From the NCBI GenBank assembly GCA_002086835.1, contig MVIG01000023.1:22076-86075 (forward strand): 64,000 bases of DNA, read 5' to 3'. The DNA is from Mycolicibacterium porcinum (GTDB taxonomy: Bacteria; Actinomycetota; Actinomycetes; Mycobacteriales; Mycobacteriaceae). The position numbers and the translations under genes are program-made. Positions 62,920 through 64,000 of this stretch are shown piece after piece (the first letter of the stretch is position 1; every line of letters starts with the position of its first letter). The notes beneath the pieces were generated by a model. That model worked only from the letters and a program-made list of their open reading frames with translations. It was not told the origin of the DNA and did not search any database.

Positions 62920-63789
62920 ATGAGTACCGCAACAGTCCTTCGGTCCCGGTTTCCCCGGGCGTTCTCGCGCACTTCGGATATCGCGGGCACGCCGGGCCGG
63001 TTCCTCGACAGCATGGGCCACGTCGCGTGGTTCGTCGTCCAGGCCATCGGCTCCATCCCGCATGCGTTCCGGCACTACCGCCGTGAGGCGCTGCGCCTGG
63101 TCGCCGAGATCGGCATGGGTACCGGCGCCATGGCCGTCATCGGCGGCACCGTGGCGATCATCGGTTTCGTCACGCTGTCGGCCGGCTCCCTGATCGCCAT
63201 CCAGGGCTTCGCATCCCTGGGCAACATCGGTGTCGAGGCCTTCACCGGCTTCTTCGCCGCCCTGGCAAACATCCGCGTCGTTGCCCCGGTCGTCACGGGC
63301 CAGGCCCTGGCCTCCACGGTCGGCGCCGGTGCCACCGCCGAACTCGGCGCCATGCGCATCAGCGAAGAGGTCGACGCGCTGGAAGTCATGGGCATCCGGT
63401 CGATCTCGTACCTGGTGTCCACCCGCATCATCGCCGGCTCGATCGTCATCATCCCGCTGTACGCGATGGCGATCCTGCTGTCCTTCCTGTCGGCGCAGTT
63501 CGTCACGACGGTCTTCTACTCGCAGTCGGTGGGTACGTATGAGCACTACTTCCATACGTTCCTGCGCGTCGACGACGTGATGTGGTCCTTCCTTCAGGTC
63601 ATCATCATGTCGGTCGTGGTCATGTTGAACCACTGCTACTTCGGCTACTACGCCAGTGGCGGTGCTGTCGGTGTGGGTGAGGCAGTAGGGAGGTCGATGC
63701 GAACCTCGTTGATCGCAATCGTGCTGGTGGTCCTGTTGGCATCGTTGGCGCTCTACGGCACCGACCCCAACTTCAACCTCACGGTGTAG
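62920..63789 (+). CDS. yrbE1B: Mce1 permease subunit YrbE1B
   Basis: The 289-residue second permease of the mce1 importer has the MlaE core: TAELGAMRISEEVDALEVMGIRSISYLVSTRIIAG in the coupling region, and helices at about 65-100, 160-195 and 200-280. It begins one base after the yrbE1A stop and is followed by mce1A after four bases. The length equals that of Rv0168 as remembered. Confidence 0.93.
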   Translation: MSTATVLRSRFPRAFSRTSDIAGTPGRFLDSMGHVAWFVVQAIGSIPHAFRHYRREALRLVAEIGMGTGAMAVIGGTVAIIGFVTLSAGSLIAIQGFASLGNIGVEAFTGFFAALANIRVVAPVVTGQALASTVGAGATAELGAMRISEEVDALEVMGIRSISYLVSTRIIAGSIVIIPLYAMAILLSFLSAQFVTTVFYSQSVGTYEHYFHTFLRVDDVMWSFLQVIIMSVVVMLNHCYFGYYASGGAVGVGEAVGRSMRTSLIAIVLVVLLASLALYGTDPNFNLTV

Positions 63790-63793
63790 CGGC

Positions 63794-64000
63794 ATGACGG
63801 CACCTCAAGCTTCTCTGAACAAGCCGAAGATCCCGCCGTACAAGCTGGCCGGACTGGTGCTCGCACTCGTCACCGCGGTGGTCTTCGGGCTCACCTGGAT
63901 GCAGTTCCGCGGGTCCTTCGAAAAGAAGACCCAGCTGACTGTGCTGTCGGGGCGGGCGGGTCTGTCGATGGATCCGGGGTCGAAGGTGACGTTCAACGGT
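63794..64000 (+). CDS. mce1A: Mce1A, N-terminal part cut by window end
   Basis: Sixty-nine codons are present. They show a membrane anchor (about residues 17-37, KLAGLVLALVTAVVFGLTW), the FRGSFEKKTQLTVLSGRAGLSMDPGSKVTFNG start of the MCE domain, which forms the beta-barrel channel module. Mce1A is the first of six Mce1 substrate-binding proteins spanning the envelope. Distance of four bases to yrbE1B shows the same operon. Confidence 0.92.
   Translation, partial: MTAPQASLNKPKIPPYKLAGLVLALVTAVVFGLTWMQFRGSFEKKTQLTVLSGRAGLSMDPGSKVTFNG

Overview
The window looks like chromosomal DNA of a mycobacterium, most likely a fast-growing environmental species (Mycolicibacterium type). The evidence is high GC with strong third-position GC, an ESX-1 type VII secretion locus (espB, espL, eccE1, mycP1), a PntAB transhydrogenase, many FadE/FadD lipid genes, and the start of a mce1 operon preceded by an mce1R-type GntR regulator and fadD5. 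The order of many genes from about 17.7 kb to the end recalls the Rv0144-Rv0169 stretch of M. tuberculosis from memory, with extra genes inserted. No rRNA, tRNA, insertion sequence, prophage or CRISPR array was seen.

Layout. 0-4.5 kb: right end of the ESX-1 locus, with espB running toward espL-eccE1-mycP1. 4.5-8.0 kb: a lower-GC accessory block holding a gene-poor 0.6 kb stretch, an espA/espC/espD-like triad, and a divergent pair of unrecognised paralogous one-helix membrane proteins. 8.0-13.8 kb: a complete fructose phosphotransferase system (HPr, EIIABC-Fru, 1-phosphofructokinase, DeoR-type regulator, Enzyme I). 13.9-25.4 kb: a pirin, a FUSC membrane protein with a TetR regulator, a TetR plus two SAM-dependent methyltransferases, two tiny secreted histidine-rich proteins, and a run of short-chain dehydrogenase, quinone oxidoreductase, HAD hydrolase, methyltransferase, DUF456 and YceI genes. 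25.5-36 kb: PtbB-like phosphatase and FadE2, an MFS transporter with a LysR regulator, a NarL-type two-component pair, an LCP cell-wall ligase, a hydrolase and another FadE. 36-48.2 kb: a dioxygenase/RidA operon under a divergent TetR, PntB/PntA, a TetR-CorA operon facing a cytochrome P450, and an oleate hydratase/3-hydroxyacyl-CoA dehydrogenase operon under its own TetR. 48.2-51 kb: a sulfonate/taurine-type ABC importer preceded by what looks like a cysteine-sensing leader peptide. 51-59.3 kb: haloalkane-dehalogenase-like hydrolase, CGNR regulator, a hidden 36-residue gene, TetR-SDR, DoxX-like protein, ECF sigma factor, FadE5-like enzyme, alcohol dehydrogenase, thioesterase and a TB18.5-like protein. 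59.4-64 kb: mce1R, fadD5, yrbE1A, yrbE1B and the first 69 codons of mce1A.

Functional themes are lipid import and oxidation (mce1, FadE/FadD enzymes, oleate hydratase, P450, dioxygenase), sugar and sulfur uptake (PTS, ABC importer) and envelope/secretion work (ESX-1, LCP, FUSC). Regulation is dense: at least nine local regulators, several with visible palindromic sites beside them. Many genes appear to start leaderless, with a TAnnnT -10 box six to eight bases before the ATG or GTG.

The items most worth following are the Cys-Cys leader peptide with mutually exclusive stems (48241-48329), the pair of histidine-rich secreted proteins carrying CRP-like sites at matching distances (20417-21028), the low-GC Esp block with its membrane-protein pair (4512-7939), and the unlisted 36-residue protein at 52522-52632. 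All functional names come from motif and family recognition by eye; no database search was run.
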